Of a DNA stretch of 64,000 nt, positions 17,452 through 27,443 are shown piece by piece (the first letter of the stretch is position 1; each line of letters begins with the position of its first letter). The position numbers and the translations under genes were made by a program. This DNA is from Nitrospirota bacterium (GTDB lineage Bacteria; Nitrospirota; Nitrospiria; Nitrospirales; Nitrospiraceae). The stretch is from the NCBI GenBank assembly GCA_040755395.1, contig JBFMAX010000017.1:1-64000 (forward strand), read 5' to 3'. The notes beneath the pieces were generated by a model that saw nothing but the letters and a program-made list of their open reading frames with translations, was not told the origin of the DNA and did no database searches.

Positions 17452-17547
17452 GAAGGCGCGGCACCGTTTTCGATCGCTCTGGATGGCTGCGCCGGATTCC
17501 AGGATGCGTGCCGTCCCGCAGGGGAATCCCCTCTGCCTGGAAGTTTC

Positions 17548-19389
17548 ATGATGGATGCGACGGCGACTTATACCCTCGAACGGCTTGCACGGGAGGATCC
17601 CGCGCGCCGGCGTGAAGCGCTCGAAGCGCTCGCGGAACGCGGGCGCCACGACGACGTGGAGATTCTCGTCGCCTGCCTGCGCGATTCCAACCCCGGTGTT
17701 CAGGAGGCGGCAATGAGCGCCTTGGCGCGAATCGGGGGAGACCTTGTCGTCAGGCGGCTGGTTGCGCTGCTGCGAGAGCCGCCCGCCATTCGGAACATGG
17801 CCGTTGAGGTGCTTAGGCAGATCGTCTCCGGCGCACTCGACTCGGCCCTGCCGATCTTGCGGTCGCCCGATCCGAATATTCGAAAATTCATGGTGGATAT
17901 CCTGGGAAGGCAGACCGATTCTCGGGTCGTGCCCCCTCTGATCGAGCTGCTGTCCGATCCGGACGCCAACGTGCGGGCAGCGACGGCCGAGGCGCTCGGC
18001 CGCCTCCGCGCTGCGGAGGCGGTTTCCGGGATCGTCTCTTTGCTCAGCGACGAAGAGTGGGTGGTGTTTGCGGCGATCACGGCGTTAGCCGAAATCGGGG
18101 AGCCGGCGGCCTTGCCGCCGCTGATCGATGTGTTGGAAAAGGGCAGCGAGGCCGTGCAATGCGCAGCGGTCGACGCTATAGCCCATCTCGATCGGGAGGG
18201 CGTTAGTCTCCCGGTCCTCATGCGATTGATCGAATCGTCGAATCCGGAATTGCACGCCGTCCTGATCAAGACGTTGGTCGCGATCACGGACCGCGTCGAA
18301 GCCGACATCTGGTCGACGTTGGATCCGACGAGGTGTCTGCCAATCCTGCGTGAACTTTTGCGCCGTCCGGACCCGGAACTCCGCACCGCGGCAATCGTCG
18401 CCTTGGGACGTCTGGGGGATAAGCGTGCCACGCGCCTGATTCTGAACGCCTGCCGACGATGGGAATATGCTGGCGAAGAGGTGATCGCTAGGGCGATTGC
18501 CGCGCTGACGTCTCTGGGAGACGCGCCCCAACTGATTCAAGCCATGCGGCCGGATGAAGACGACATGACGATAGGGACCATCCTGATCCGCACGCTGGGC
18601 CAGATGCGTTGCACCGATGCGGTGCCTGCGCTGGCGGCGGTCCGACTCGGCAGCCCCAATTGGGAATTGCGAAAGCTTGCGCTTCACTCACTGGCTCTGA
18701 TCGGCACGGACGAGGCGATGCACGTCATTCAACACGCCATCGGCGATCCGGCCGGCTACGTCCGCTGCGAAGCCGTGCGGCTGCTGGCCCAGTCCGGCCG
18801 AGCGACCGACATCAAGTCGCTGCTCGACCAGCTCAAAGCGGAACGCTACGAGGATGTGCGCGAAGCGATTGTCGATGCGCTCGCGGCTGTCGCGACGGCC
18901 GAGGTCGGAATCGAAGCCGTGGCCCTGCTCGACAGCACTTGCCCGAAGGTGCGGCGCGCGGGCGCGCAGCTCATCGGGCGCATGAGGCTGCCTGAAGGGC
19001 TGCAACCGCTGCTCGAGGCATTGAACGATCCGGACTGGTCAGTCCGCCAAGCGATTGCCGAGGCGCTCGGTTGTTTTGACGATCGGCGGGCGGCGGATGC
19101 GTTGCTGGTCGGCTTATCGGATGAGGACGAACGGGTGCGCCTCGCCGCCGTCATGGCGCTGTCGCAGACCGACCGTCCGGAGTGCCGCGCGGCGCTCATC
19201 GGCCAGGGCCTTCGAGACCCGGATATCTGGGTGCGCTATCGCTCAATCGAGCGTCTGGGCAGGGGCCGCGCCGCCGAGGCCGTCCCGGCGTTGACCATAA
19301 TCGCGAGAGATTCTCGCGAACCGGAGATGCTGCGGCGGGCGGCTGCGGAAGCTTTGGCGGCAATCGATAGGCGGGAGACGCGCAAATAG
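17548..19389 (+). CDS. HEAT-repeat protein
   Basis: A 613-residue protein built almost wholly of ~31-residue HEAT/PBS-lyase-like repeats (for example PPLIELLSDPDANVRAATAE and PLLEALNDPDWSVRQAIAEA). About 18 repeats would form a superhelical scaffold. There is no signal peptide or membrane segment. It directly precedes cheR, as HEAT-repeat genes do in some chemosensory operons, which suggests a protein-protein scaffold for signalling. No catalytic motif is seen. Confidence 0.88.
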   Translation: MMDATATYTLERLAREDPARRREALEALAERGRHDDVEILVACLRDSNPGVQEAAMSALARIGGDLVVRRLVALLREPPAIRNMAVEVLRQIVSGALDSALPILRSPDPNIRKFMVDILGRQTDSRVVPPLIELLSDPDANVRAATAEALGRLRAAEAVSGIVSLLSDEEWVVFAAITALAEIGEPAALPPLIDVLEKGSEAVQCAAVDAIAHLDREGVSLPVLMRLIESSNPELHAVLIKTLVAITDRVEADIWSTLDPTRCLPILRELLRRPDPELRTAAIVALGRLGDKRATRLILNACRRWEYAGEEVIARAIAALTSLGDAPQLIQAMRPDEDDMTIGTILIRTLGQMRCTDAVPALAAVRLGSPNWELRKLALHSLALIGTDEAMHVIQHAIGDPAGYVRCEAVRLLAQSGRATDIKSLLDQLKAERYEDVREAIVDALAAVATAEVGIEAVALLDSTCPKVRRAGAQLIGRMRLPEGLQPLLEALNDPDWSVRQAIAEALGCFDDRRAADALLVGLSDEDERVRLAAVMALSQTDRPECRAALIGQGLRDPDIWVRYRSIERLGRGRAAEAVPALTIIARDSREPEMLRRAAAEALAAIDRRETRK

Positions 19390-19470
19390 CGAGACCTGCG
19401 TGTAATGGAAGCGAGGTCCGCCTGTCCCGTCAGGACCAGCGCTCCTCGGTCGCGCGTTAGGAGCCGGTTC

Positions 19471-20292
19471 ATGGAACTCAGCCTCAGCACGTTCAAGGAG
19501 TTGCGCGACCTCATCTACGAACGAACAGGAATCTTTTTCCAGGAGAACAAGAAGTACGTGCTGGAGAGTCGTCTGCAACCGAGACTGCGCGAGCGCCGCT
19601 GCGCCTCATTCGATGAATACGCGAGGCTTCTTCGGTTCGACGCCTGGCGCGACAAGGAACTCAACATGCTGTTCAACCTTGTCACAACGAACGAGACGTA
19701 TTTCTACAGGGACTTGCCACAACTGGACGCGTTCATGAACGTCATTCTGCCGGCTGTCATGGAAGACAATCAGTCCACCTCGCAGCTTCGGATCTGGAGC
19801 GCAGCTTGCTCCACCGGCGACGAGCCTTATACGCTCGCCATCCTGCTTCTGGAGCACGCCCCGCTGGCCAAGTGGTCGATCGAGATCCTGGCGACGGACT
19901 TGAGCGAAGCCGTCCTGCACACCGCCCGCAGGGGCGTGTACGGGCCGTACGCGGTCCGCAACGTGCCGCCGGCGATTCTCCAAAAGTATTTCATGGTCGA
20001 AGATGGTCAGTATGTGCTGTCGGCCAAGGTGAAACACCACGTCAAGTTCGCCAACGTCAATCTTTACGACCGGCCGAGGCTCAAGTTGATCCGCGGGATT
20101 GATGTCATTTTCTGCCGCAATTGCCTGATCTACTTCGACGACTGTGCCAGACAGCGGGTTGTGAGCGACTTGTACGACTGTCTGAAACCGAACGGGTACC
20201 TTGTCATCGGATTTTCAGAATCCTTGCACAACCTGACGCGAGCGTTTCAGCCAGTTCACGCGAATCGGTCCGTGGTGTACAGAAAGACGTGA
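19471..20292 (+). CDS. cheR: Chemotaxis protein methyltransferase CheR
   Basis: A 273-residue CheR, which methylates glutamates of chemoreceptors using SAM. An N-terminal helical domain (FKELRDLIYERTGIFF) is followed by the SAM fold (WSAACSTGDEPYTLAI) and the C-terminal IDVIFCRNCLIYFD and LKPNGYLVIGFSES segments. ATG 19471 follows AGGAG and gives the usual length; the in-frame 19405 start is rejected. It opens the chemotaxis operon. Confidence 0.94.
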   Translation: MELSLSTFKELRDLIYERTGIFFQENKKYVLESRLQPRLRERRCASFDEYARLLRFDAWRDKELNMLFNLVTTNETYFYRDLPQLDAFMNVILPAVMEDNQSTSQLRIWSAACSTGDEPYTLAILLLEHAPLAKWSIEILATDLSEAVLHTARRGVYGPYAVRNVPPAILQKYFMVEDGQYVLSAKVKHHVKFANVNLYDRPRLKLIRGIDVIFCRNCLIYFDDCARQRVVSDLYDCLKPNGYLVIGFSESLHNLTRAFQPVHANRSVVYRKT

Positions 20293-20391
20293 TGCGTAAG
20301 CCGTGAAGCGTGATAGGCGATAGGGGAGAGGGACCGCCTGTCGGGGAGCATGACTGGCGGCTAACGGGTTACGGAAACTGAAATTGCGATC

Positions 20392-20796
20392 ATGGTCGAT
20401 ACCATTCTCATTGTTGATGACTGCATGACAACGCGTCGTCTGATCGCCGTGTACCTCAAGGGGGAAGGATACGATCTGATTCAGGCGGTCAACGGATTGG
20501 AGGCGTTGGAAAAACTGGCGCTCCGGTCCGTGGATTTGGTCATCACGGACATCAATATGCCGCAAATGGACGGGGTGGCGCTGACCCGCGCGCTCAAGCA
20601 GGACTCGGCGTTGAAACGGATTCCTGTGCTGATGTTGACGACAGAACATGAGGAGCGGGAGCGGCAGCGTGGGTTCGATGCCGGCGCCGAGGCCTACCTG
20701 GTGAAGCCGGTGACGCAGGAGCAGTTAGCTCAGGAAGTCCGAAGGATACTGAGAAGCGCACGCAACTCATTCGGGGAGGGCGGAAATGGCGGCTGA
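20392..20796 (+). CDS. Single-domain response regulator (CheY-like)
   Basis: A 134-residue receiver domain. The acidic pair is in LIVDDC, the phosphoacceptor Asp in [12 protein letters not shown], the Thr in MLTT and the Lys in VKPVT. It lies between cheR and a canonical cheY and overlaps the latter by 11 bases. It may serve as a phosphate sink or a second output of the kinase. Confidence 0.9.
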   Translation: MVDTILIVDDCMTTRRLIAVYLKGEGYDLIQAVNGLEALEKLALRSVDLVITDINMPQMDGVALTRALKQDSALKRIPVLMLTTEHEERERQRGFDAGAEAYLVKPVTQEQLAQEVRRILRSARNSFGEGGNGG

Positions 20797-21166
20797 TCCT
20801 AACATGAAAATTCTTGTCGTGGACGACATGTCCACGATGCGCCGGATCATCAAAAACATCCTAAAACAGCTCGGCTTCAACAACGTCGAAGAGGCGGAGC
20901 ACGGACAGGAAGCTATCAGCAAACTGAAGGCGGACAAGTATGGGTTCGTCGTCTCCGACTGGAACATGCCGGTCATGTCCGGGATCGATCTGCTGCGCAC
21001 CATCCGGAGCGACGAGCAGCTCAAGGGGATCCCGGTGTTGATGGTGACAGCGGAAGCGCAGAAGGACAATTTGATGGAAGCCATTCAGGCCGGCGTCAGC
21101 AATTACATCGTGAAACCCTTCACCGCGGAAACGCTCCAGGAAAAAATGAACAAGATCTTCAAGTAA
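20786..21166 (+). CDS. cheY: Chemotaxis response regulator CheY
   Basis: A 126-residue CheY closely following the enteric pattern: [31 protein letters not shown] (phospho-Asp), MVTAEA and IVKPFT. Phospho-CheY binds the flagellar switch (FliM) and changes rotation. It is followed by cheZ, its phosphatase. The start overlaps the preceding receiver gene by 11 bases, which suggests coupled translation. Confidence 0.94.
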   Translation: MAADPNMKILVVDDMSTMRRIIKNILKQLGFNNVEEAEHGQEAISKLKADKYGFVVSDWNMPVMSGIDLLRTIRSDEQLKGIPVLMVTAEAQKDNLMEAIQAGVSNYIVKPFTAETLQEKMNKIFK

Positions 21167-21259
21167 ACGGGCAAACAGTGGAGTGGCCAATAGCACATAG
21201 CTCCGAGCTATCGGCGGCTAGCTATTCGCTGCGTGCTGGCTCCTGAAAGGAAGGCGTTC

Positions 21260-21850
21260 GTGGACGATGTGAATCGACAACTGTACGAGGAACTGGGGCA
21301 GTTGGCCCGTTTTATCGAGACGGCGATGCGTAAGCTGGAGGAAGCCGGCGCGCCGGTGATGGCGACGACCGGCCAACTGTCTGAAGCAACCATGCACCTG
21401 ACGGATCTCTCTCGCTTGACAGAGGAGGGCGCTCACGAGGTCATGCGTTTGGCGGAAGCCATCCAGGACAACCATGCGCGGGTCATGAAGGCCCTGGCCG
21501 ATGTCGCCGGTCCACTGGCGGCCAGGGCCGACACGCAGGCACTAGCCAAGCAAGTGGATGAGGCTGCGCAAATTGTGGATCAGGACGACAAGCGACTGAT
21601 AGATCTCATGACGGCGCTGTCCTTCCAGGACCTGGTCGCGCAGCGCGTGAAGAAGTTGGCGGCGCTCATGAACGATGTCGAGCACAAGCTGCTCGAGATG
21701 ATCGTCGTCTTCGGGCTTGCGGAGAACCGGAGCACCCCCGCCGTAGACGGGAAGGCGGGAGACATACTGAAGCAACTGGAGGCCTCGAAGTCCACCGCGC
21801 TTAAACAAGAACTGGTCGACGACATTCTGACGCAATTCGGATTCAACTGA
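21260..21850 (+). CDS. cheZ: Protein phosphatase CheZ
   Basis: About 196 residues, helical. The catalytic signature is MTALSFQDLVAQRVKKL, with the Asp and Gln of CheZ. The C-terminal LVDDILTQFGFN matches the CheY-binding tail. CheZ dephosphorylates CheY-P. GTG 21260 is chosen because AAGGAAGG lies seven bases upstream; GTG 21233 is in frame. Confidence 0.9.
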   Translation: MDDVNRQLYEELGQLARFIETAMRKLEEAGAPVMATTGQLSEATMHLTDLSRLTEEGAHEVMRLAEAIQDNHARVMKALADVAGPLAARADTQALAKQVDEAAQIVDQDDKRLIDLMTALSFQDLVAQRVKKLAALMNDVEHKLLEMIVVFGLAENRSTPAVDGKAGDILKQLEASKSTALKQELVDDILTQFGFN

Positions 21851-21863
21851 TGAGTTGGCTATG

Positions 21864-21937
21864 AGCGAACAGCAAGCCGCGAATAATGCAGGCCTCAACA
21901 CCCAAGACCGTGATTGCCGGGCGGCTTGCTCTTCGCT
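21864..21937. repeat. Long stem-loop before cheA
   Basis: The arms 21864-21880 (AGCGAACAGCAAGCCGC) and 21921-21937 pair at 16 of 17 positions across a 40-base loop. The element ends about 25 bases before the cheA ATG. It could be an mRNA structure that sets cheA level relative to cheY/cheZ, or a small palindromic repeat. Confidence 0.55.
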
Positions 21938-21961
21938 ACGGGCTGTCCGCTGGAGGAGAAC

Positions 21962-23875
21962 ATGAGCGACGAGACACAAGAGATTTTGAAGGAGTTTTTG
22001 GCCGAATCGGAGGAAATGATCGAGGTGCTTGATCAACGGTTCGTCGCCCTTGAGTCCGATCCCGCCAACACAGAACTTCTCAACGAGATCTTCCGGGCCA
22101 TGCACAGCATGAAGGGCTCGGCCAGCTTCCTCGGGTTTACGCATCTGGTCGACGTCACCCACCGGGCGGAGAACATCTTGAACAAACTCCGCCAAGGGGA
22201 GATGGCGGTCATGCCCGACGTTGTCAATGTCATTCTGGAGGCCATTGACACCATCAAGCTGCTGATGGCCGACATTCGCGAATCGGGCACCGATACACAT
22301 GTGTCGACACAGGCCGTGGCGCAGAAGCTCGATGCGATCTTGTCAGGGCGGACGAGCCAGGCGCCTGGCGCGTGGCACGCGTCACATGACCGAACTGTTG
22401 CTGCCACGGCCGAAACGCAGCCGGTATCCGCTTCGTCCGCTGCTTCGCCGCCGAAACTCGGCGGGATTTTGATCAACGAAGATGCGGCGACGAAGGAGCA
22501 GGTGTTAGATGCCCTGAACGAACAGCAACACCAAGCGGAACCGAAGACTCCGCTGAGCGAGGTTCTGGTTCAGGCCAAGGTGACCACGGAGCGGGCGCTC
22601 GAATCCGCGTTGCAAAAACAGGAGAAATCCGGACGCGGCGCCGAAGACGACCAAACCATCCGAGTGGAAACGAAACGTCTGGATTCCGTCATGAACCTGG
22701 TCGGCGAACTGGTGCTCGGCCGTAACCGTCTCATCAAGATCGGGGGGCAATTGGAGCAGACTCATGAGTCCGACCCGACTGTGCGCGCACTGGGGGAGAC
22801 CCTGGCGCAGCTCAATCTGGTGACCACGGATCTCCAGTTGGCGGTCATGAAGACGCGCATGCTTCCGATTCGCAAAGTGCTGGCCAAGATGCCGCGCATG
22901 GTGCGGGATCTGTCGCAAAAGCTCGGAAAGCAAGTACGGCTGGATCTTCACGGTGAAGAAACGGAGTTGGACAAGTCAGTCGCCGATGAGATCGGCGATC
23001 CGCTGGTCCATCTCGTCCGCAATGCGATCGATCACGGCATCGAGACGCCTGCCGAACGGCACGCGCACGGCAAATCCAGCGAGGGCATGCTCCGCATCGC
23101 CGCCAGTCAGGAAGGCAACTGCATCGTGATCAGGATTCAGGACGACGGCCGCGGCATCGCGCTGGACAAAGTCAAGGCCAAGGCGTTGGCGAAGGGTCTG
23201 GTGAGCGAGGCAGAGCTGGCCTCCATGGAACCCCGCGAGATCATCAATCTGATCTTCTTGCCGGGATTCAGCACCGCGGAAAAGATCACGGACGTGTCGG
23301 GCCGAGGCGTCGGAATGGACGTCGTGCGCACCAATATCCGGCGCATCAACGGCACGGTCGAGATCGATTCTCAGCCCGGTAAGGGAAGCGCCGTGACGAT
23401 CAAGCTGCCGCTGACCATCGCCATTATTCAGGCGCTGATGGTTGAGGTTGAAGAGGCTACCTTCGCCATCCCGCTCAGTTCGGTCATCGAGGCGGTCAAG
23501 ATCACTCGGTCTGACATCAAGACTATTAACGGGCGGGAAGTGCTCAAGTTGAGAGAACGTGTCTTGCCGCTGCTTCGGCTGGCCGATGAGTTCGAGATTC
23601 CGTCCAGCGGTGAACGCGACAAATGTTACGTCGTCGTCGTTGGATTGGGTGAGAAGCAGGTTGGTGTGATTGTCGATCGGCTGCGGTCGCAGGAAGAAGT
23701 GGTGATTAAGCCGATGGGAGACTATCTGGCCGACATCAGAGGGGTTGCCGGTGCGACGATTACGGGGGAAGGGAAGGTCGTCTTGATCCTGGATATTTCC
23801 GAGTTGGTCCAAGACATCCGGGCCGGTCGGCCCGCCGTCGCCGGCCTCTCGTATATGACCGAGGAGGCGCCATGA
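21962..23875 (+). CDS. cheA: Chemotaxis histidine kinase CheA
   Basis: A 637-residue kinase. The HPt domain has the phosphoacceptor His48 in AMHSMKGSA. A linker of about 120 residues follows. Then come the dimerisation helices (VETKRLDSVMNLVGELVLGR), the ATP-binding domain (LVHLVRNAIDHGIE, then DDGRGI and GRGVGMDVV) and a C-terminal CheW-like domain. A separate CheY-binding P2 domain is not obvious. Residues ~165-235 resemble a repeat-poor spacer. ATG 21962 follows GGAGGAG. CheA phosphorylates CheY and CheB in response to receptors. Confidence 0.95.
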   Translation: MSDETQEILKEFLAESEEMIEVLDQRFVALESDPANTELLNEIFRAMHSMKGSASFLGFTHLVDVTHRAENILNKLRQGEMAVMPDVVNVILEAIDTIKLLMADIRESGTDTHVSTQAVAQKLDAILSGRTSQAPGAWHASHDRTVAATAETQPVSASSAASPPKLGGILINEDAATKEQVLDALNEQQHQAEPKTPLSEVLVQAKVTTERALESALQKQEKSGRGAEDDQTIRVETKRLDSVMNLVGELVLGRNRLIKIGGQLEQTHESDPTVRALGETLAQLNLVTTDLQLAVMKTRMLPIRKVLAKMPRMVRDLSQKLGKQVRLDLHGEETELDKSVADEIGDPLVHLVRNAIDHGIETPAERHAHGKSSEGMLRIAASQEGNCIVIRIQDDGRGIALDKVKAKALAKGLVSEAELASMEPREIINLIFLPGFSTAEKITDVSGRGVGMDVVRTNIRRINGTVEIDSQPGKGSAVTIKLPLTIAIIQALMVEVEEATFAIPLSSVIEAVKITRSDIKTINGREVLKLRERVLPLLRLADEFEIPSSGERDKCYVVVVGLGEKQVGVIVDRLRSQEEVVIKPMGDYLADIRGVAGATITGEGKVVLILDISELVQDIRAGRPAVAGLSYMTEEAP

Positions 23876-24852
23876 CCACGTTGATCAAGGAAGTTGACGC
23901 TCGAACCGGGTTGGCCGGAACAAATCAAATGGAGTTGCTGCTGTTCCATGTCGGCACCGACGAGATATTGGGCATCAACGTCTTCAAGGTCCGTGAGGTG
24001 ATGAAGGTGCCGCCGCTCACGCGAATGCCTGAAGCCGATTCCCGGATCGCTGGTATGGCGAATATTCGAGGAACCATGATTCCGGTCATCGACCTGAAGC
24101 GCACTCTTGGAATGGACCGCGACCCGCGGGAGGCAGAAGGCGGGATGCGGAATGCGGTCAGCGGGACGCGGGAGGCGGGAGGCAATCTGATCGTTGCTGA
24201 GTACAACATGAGCCTGCAGGCGTTCCATGTCGGCGCCGTGGATCGAATCCTGCGTTTGTCCTGGTCTCAGATCAAGGCGCCGCCGGCGCTCCTTCGAGAC
24301 ACGGCGAAAGGGATGGTCACGGCGGTCGCCATGCTCGACGACGGCCGGATGGTTCTGATCCTGGATGTCGAGAAAATTCTTGCGGAGATCTGCCCCAAGC
24401 CCGACGCAGAGGTGTACGCCGGACTCGAAACCAATCCACACCTCAAGGCCAAGCGGGTGCTGTTTGCCGACGACTCGACGGTCGCCCGCGCACAAATCCG
24501 GAAGACGCTTGAACAGCTGGGAATGGGTTATCTACAGGCGGCCACAGGGCGGGAAGCGTGGGATCTCTTGACCGCGCTGGCGGAGAAGGCCGCAGTGGAA
24601 GGGAAATCGGTCCGCGACGAGGTTCACTTGATTCTCAGCGATATCGAAATGCCCGATATAGATGGATTCACTTTGACGAGACGGATTCGATCGGATCCTC
24701 GGTTTGCTGGGATCCCGATTCTCCTGCATTCGTCGTTGACCGGCACGTGCAACGTGGACAAAGGGAAAGCGGTCGGGGCTACCGATTATGTCACCAAGTT
24801 TGATCCCAAGTGCCTGGGCGAAATGGTCTCCCGCTACGTCGAGAGATCCTGA
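23872..24852 (+). CDS. cheV: Chemotaxis coupling protein CheV
   Basis: A 326-residue CheW-receiver fusion. The CheW part covers residues 1-180 (QMELLLFHVGTDEILGINVF, ANIRGTMIPVIDL). The receiver covers ~195-326 (VLFADDSTVARAQI, LILSDIEMPDIDG, YVTKFDP). CheV couples receptors to CheA and adapts by phosphorylation. It overlaps the cheA stop by ATGA. An insert of about 19 residues near 86-104 comes from a G-rich repeat tract (see 24126-24183). Confidence 0.93.
   Translation: MTTLIKEVDARTGLAGTNQMELLLFHVGTDEILGINVFKVREVMKVPPLTRMPEADSRIAGMANIRGTMIPVIDLKRTLGMDRDPREAEGGMRNAVSGTREAGGNLIVAEYNMSLQAFHVGAVDRILRLSWSQIKAPPALLRDTAKGMVTAVAMLDDGRMVLILDVEKILAEICPKPDAEVYAGLETNPHLKAKRVLFADDSTVARAQIRKTLEQLGMGYLQAATGREAWDLLTALAEKAAVEGKSVRDEVHLILSDIEMPDIDGFTLTRRIRSDPRFAGIPILLHSSLTGTCNVDKGKAVGATDYVTKFDPKCLGEMVSRYVERS
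24126..24183. repeat. Short GCGGGA-type repeat tract inside cheV
   Basis: The tract is made of near-repeats of GCGGGA(A/G/T)GC, resembling intergenic low-complexity DNA, and is translated in frame in the CheW domain. It encodes Arg/Glu/Gly-rich sequence between VIDLKRTLGM and NLIVAEYNM, segments that are normally close together. Confidence 0.5.
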
Positions 24853-24955
24853 TGCGCTCAAAGTCATCTTTCGAAGGGCTCCACTTAAAAAAAAGACGTA
24901 CGTCGGAGCACAAAGTCAGAAGACTTCCCGGTGCTCTGAACCGCCCAAAAATGAG

Positions 24956-25320
24956 ATGATGATGCGCGGCTACTCCCTGGTAATCGTCGGATTGGTGATC
25001 GTATCGTTTCTCATCCCATCACTTCCGGCTCATGCGGAAGAGGCACTTCATATTCCGACGGAAGCCGGTCCTGTTTCCGTCACGATGGCCTTGCAGGCCG
25101 ACACCTTCTTCGGCTTTAACCCGCAGGTCTTCGGCACCTATGCGCTCACCGATCACCTGGCCTTCGCCTTCAATGCCGTTTACTGGACGGACATCCAAGG
25201 CATGGGCGTGCATGATTCCAATCCATGGTTGAATTTGATGTTGGCGTGAATTGGACTGCGTTCAATAGGCAATTATCGATTACTCCCGTGCTCGTACCGG
25301 TGCACGGGCAGTTACTCTGA
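24956..25320 (+). pseudogene. Frameshifted, 3'-truncated small outer-membrane protein gene
   Basis: The ORF begins MMMRGYSLVIVGLVIVSF with a signal peptide ending AHAEE. It continues with beta-barrel-like strands (VFGTYALTDHLAFAFNAVYW) and stops at 25249. Reading resumes in another frame at about 25228 as EFDVGVNWTAFNRQLSITPV, up to TGA 25318-25320. A single-base deletion near 25230 explains this. The 3' end also seems lost, because the barrel should continue. The family resembles small conserved barrels seen in related bacteria, but I cannot name it with certainty. Confidence 0.55.
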
Positions 25321-25357
25321 CTCTACGGTTCGCCAGCAAACGGAAGGGAGTAAGGCT

Positions 25358-25471
25358 ATGTTCAAGACGCAATCGATCAAGGTCAAGCTGATTCTTGCAT
25401 TTCTCGTTATCGGGCTCGCTCCGGCGGCCAGCGTTGGGTGGTTGGCGTACCTGAGCGGCGCGACGGCCTAG
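25358..25471 (+). other. N-terminal segment of the chemoreceptor gene, ended by an in-frame TAG
   Basis: ATG 25358, preceded by GGAAGGGAG, opens a typical receptor N terminus. The first 37 codons (MFKTQSIKVKLILAFLVIGL onward) encode the first transmembrane helix. TAG at 25469-25471 then interrupts the frame that continues without a gap into the receptor's sensor domain. The chemoreceptor gene is therefore really 25358-27367 with one nonsense codon. Confidence 0.75.
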
Positions 25472-25486
25472 GAAGCGAAAATCGGG

Positions 25487-27367
25487 GTGGCCGCAGCGCA
25501 TCTCGCCAGCGATACCTTGGACAAGGTGGATCGGAACCTCTTTGAACGCTATGGAGATGTTCAGGCGTTTGCCGGCAGCGAGGCGGCTCGGAGCCGTGAT
25601 CCGAAGCGGCTCACGGCCGTCATGAATCGGATGGTCCGCATCTATGCTCCTATGTATCGTCTGATGGTCATGGCGGATCGGAGCGGGAAGGTCATCGCGG
25701 TGAATACGGTCGGGCCGAAGGGCGAGGATCTGGATTCCACCTCGCTCATCGGCACCGACGTCAGTCATGAGCTGTGGTTCAGACAAGCGATCAGCGGGAA
25801 TGTGAAGGACGGCGAGACGCTTATCGGTGATCTGTACGAGGACTCCGCCGTGGCCAGCCTGTATCGGGATCAAGGCCGCGTTTTGGCCTTTACCTATCCG
25901 GTCAAAGACAGGGAGGGGAAACTCATTGGAGTGTGGTCTAACCGCTTTGACTGGAGCGTCGTGGAAGAATTGCTGAGAGAGGTCGAAATGCGCGCCGTGC
26001 AGAAAGCCGGGAATCACATCAGGCTCACGCTGGTGAATAAGGATGGATCGGTCATTGTGTCCCCGTCGGACATGCGCACGGTGCGGTCGAATTTACGAGA
26101 AAACCCCAGTGTGAGAGCCGTGCTGGAGCAAGGCAAGGGGGTGAGTGGGTTCATCGACGGAACAAATCTCTACACGGGAACGCCGGCCCTCTTGGGCTAT
26201 GCACGGGCGGCGGGGTATGGACCCTTCCAGGGATTTGGCTGGGGGCTCCTGGTGGGGCAGGATCGCGATGAGGCGTATGCCGCGGTGTATGCTCTGCGCG
26301 GCCGCCTGCTCTGGATACTTGTCATATTGACGGGGTTGGCAGTGGCGGCCGCCGTGGTGCTCAGCCGATCCCTCACGAAGGCGCTGGCCGACGCCATCAC
26401 GATGATCGCTACGATCTGCAACGACTGGGATCTGACGAGACGGCTCACAGTGAACGGAAAAGATGAAGTAGGCCGGCTGTGCGAAACCTTTAATCATTTC
26501 ATGGACAAGCTGGAAGATGCGATGACCCGAGTAGCCTCATTGATCGCGTCGTTGGCTGCATCAGTGGAGAAGCTGTCCGCCAATACAGGCCAGCTTGTCA
26601 AAGGCGGTCAAGAACAGGCTCAGCAAGCGATTCAGGCTTCAGCGGCGGTGGAGGAAATGTCCGCGACGGTGACCGAGATGGCGAAGCACGCACAGGTTGT
26701 GGCCTCTAAGGCTCAGGCCGCCAATCAGGCGGCCCGGCAGGGCAATGAAGTTGTCACGGCTTCGGTTACGGGAATGATGCACTTGGCGGAGACGATTCGC
26801 GATTCGTCCGGACGTATTCAGATGCTAGGCCAACGTTCGGAGCAAATCGGTGAAATCGTGCGGGTCATCGAGGAAATCGCCGACCAGACGAACTTGCTTG
26901 CCTTAAATGCGGCTATTGAGGCGGCCCGTGCCGGTGAGCAGGGGCGCGGATTCGCCGTTGTTGCGGATGAAGTCCGTAAATTGGCTGAACGAACAACCAA
27001 GGCGACAAAAGAGATTGCCGATACGATCCGAACCATACAGGGAGATACCACTGTCGCTGTGGAGGCGATGCAGGCGGCGACCCGCGAAACCGAGGAAGGT
27101 ACGGGACTGGCGCAGAGGGCGGGAGCGTGTCTCAGTGAGATCGTCGGGGCGGTCGAAACGGTGACCAATATGGTTCAGCAAATCGCTGCGGCGGTTGAAG
27201 AACAGTCCACGGTGACTCATCAGATCGCCAGCAACATCGAAGTGACCGCCGAGGTCAGTAAGCGGAATGAAGGAGGGATCGGACAGATCGGCGCGGCGTC
27301 GGCGGATTTGGCTCGGCTGGCCAACGAGCTTCAGGCCGTCGTGAGCGGGTTTAAGCTCCGTCACTGA
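25487..27367 (+). CDS. Methyl-accepting chemotaxis protein, Cache type (5' end interrupted)
   Basis: A 626-residue open part of a chemoreceptor. A periplasmic dCache-like sensor covers residues ~1-245 ([22 protein letters not shown]). The second transmembrane helix is near 265-285 ([19 protein letters not shown]). A HAMP domain follows, then the signalling tip, with the conserved [20 protein letters not shown] and [12 protein letters not shown]. If translation begins at GTG 25487, the first membrane helix is missing because of the TAG at 25469, and the sensor would not be exported normally. Readthrough, a suppressor tRNA or a sequencing error would restore it. Located between cheV and cheB. 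Confidence 0.85.
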   Translation: MAAAHLASDTLDKVDRNLFERYGDVQAFAGSEAARSRDPKRLTAVMNRMVRIYAPMYRLMVMADRSGKVIAVNTVGPKGEDLDSTSLIGTDVSHELWFRQAISGNVKDGETLIGDLYEDSAVASLYRDQGRVLAFTYPVKDREGKLIGVWSNRFDWSVVEELLREVEMRAVQKAGNHIRLTLVNKDGSVIVSPSDMRTVRSNLRENPSVRAVLEQGKGVSGFIDGTNLYTGTPALLGYARAAGYGPFQGFGWGLLVGQDRDEAYAAVYALRGRLLWILVILTGLAVAAAVVLSRSLTKALADAITMIATICNDWDLTRRLTVNGKDEVGRLCETFNHFMDKLEDAMTRVASLIASLAASVEKLSANTGQLVKGGQEQAQQAIQASAAVEEMSATVTEMAKHAQVVASKAQAANQAARQGNEVVTASVTGMMHLAETIRDSSGRIQMLGQRSEQIGEIVRVIEEIADQTNLLALNAAIEAARAGEQGRGFAVVADEVRKLAERTTKATKEIADTIRTIQGDTTVAVEAMQAATRETEEGTGLAQRAGACLSEIVGAVETVTNMVQQIAAAVEEQSTVTHQIASNIEVTAEVSKRNEGGIGQIGAASADLARLANELQAVVSGFKLRH

Positions 27368-27443
27368 GACGCGCCTGTGAGCCGCTGTCTCACTCGCCGT
27401 TGAGCGTTGGAGGCGGCGGGTTCTGCTGGAGGAGAGGGCCTTC

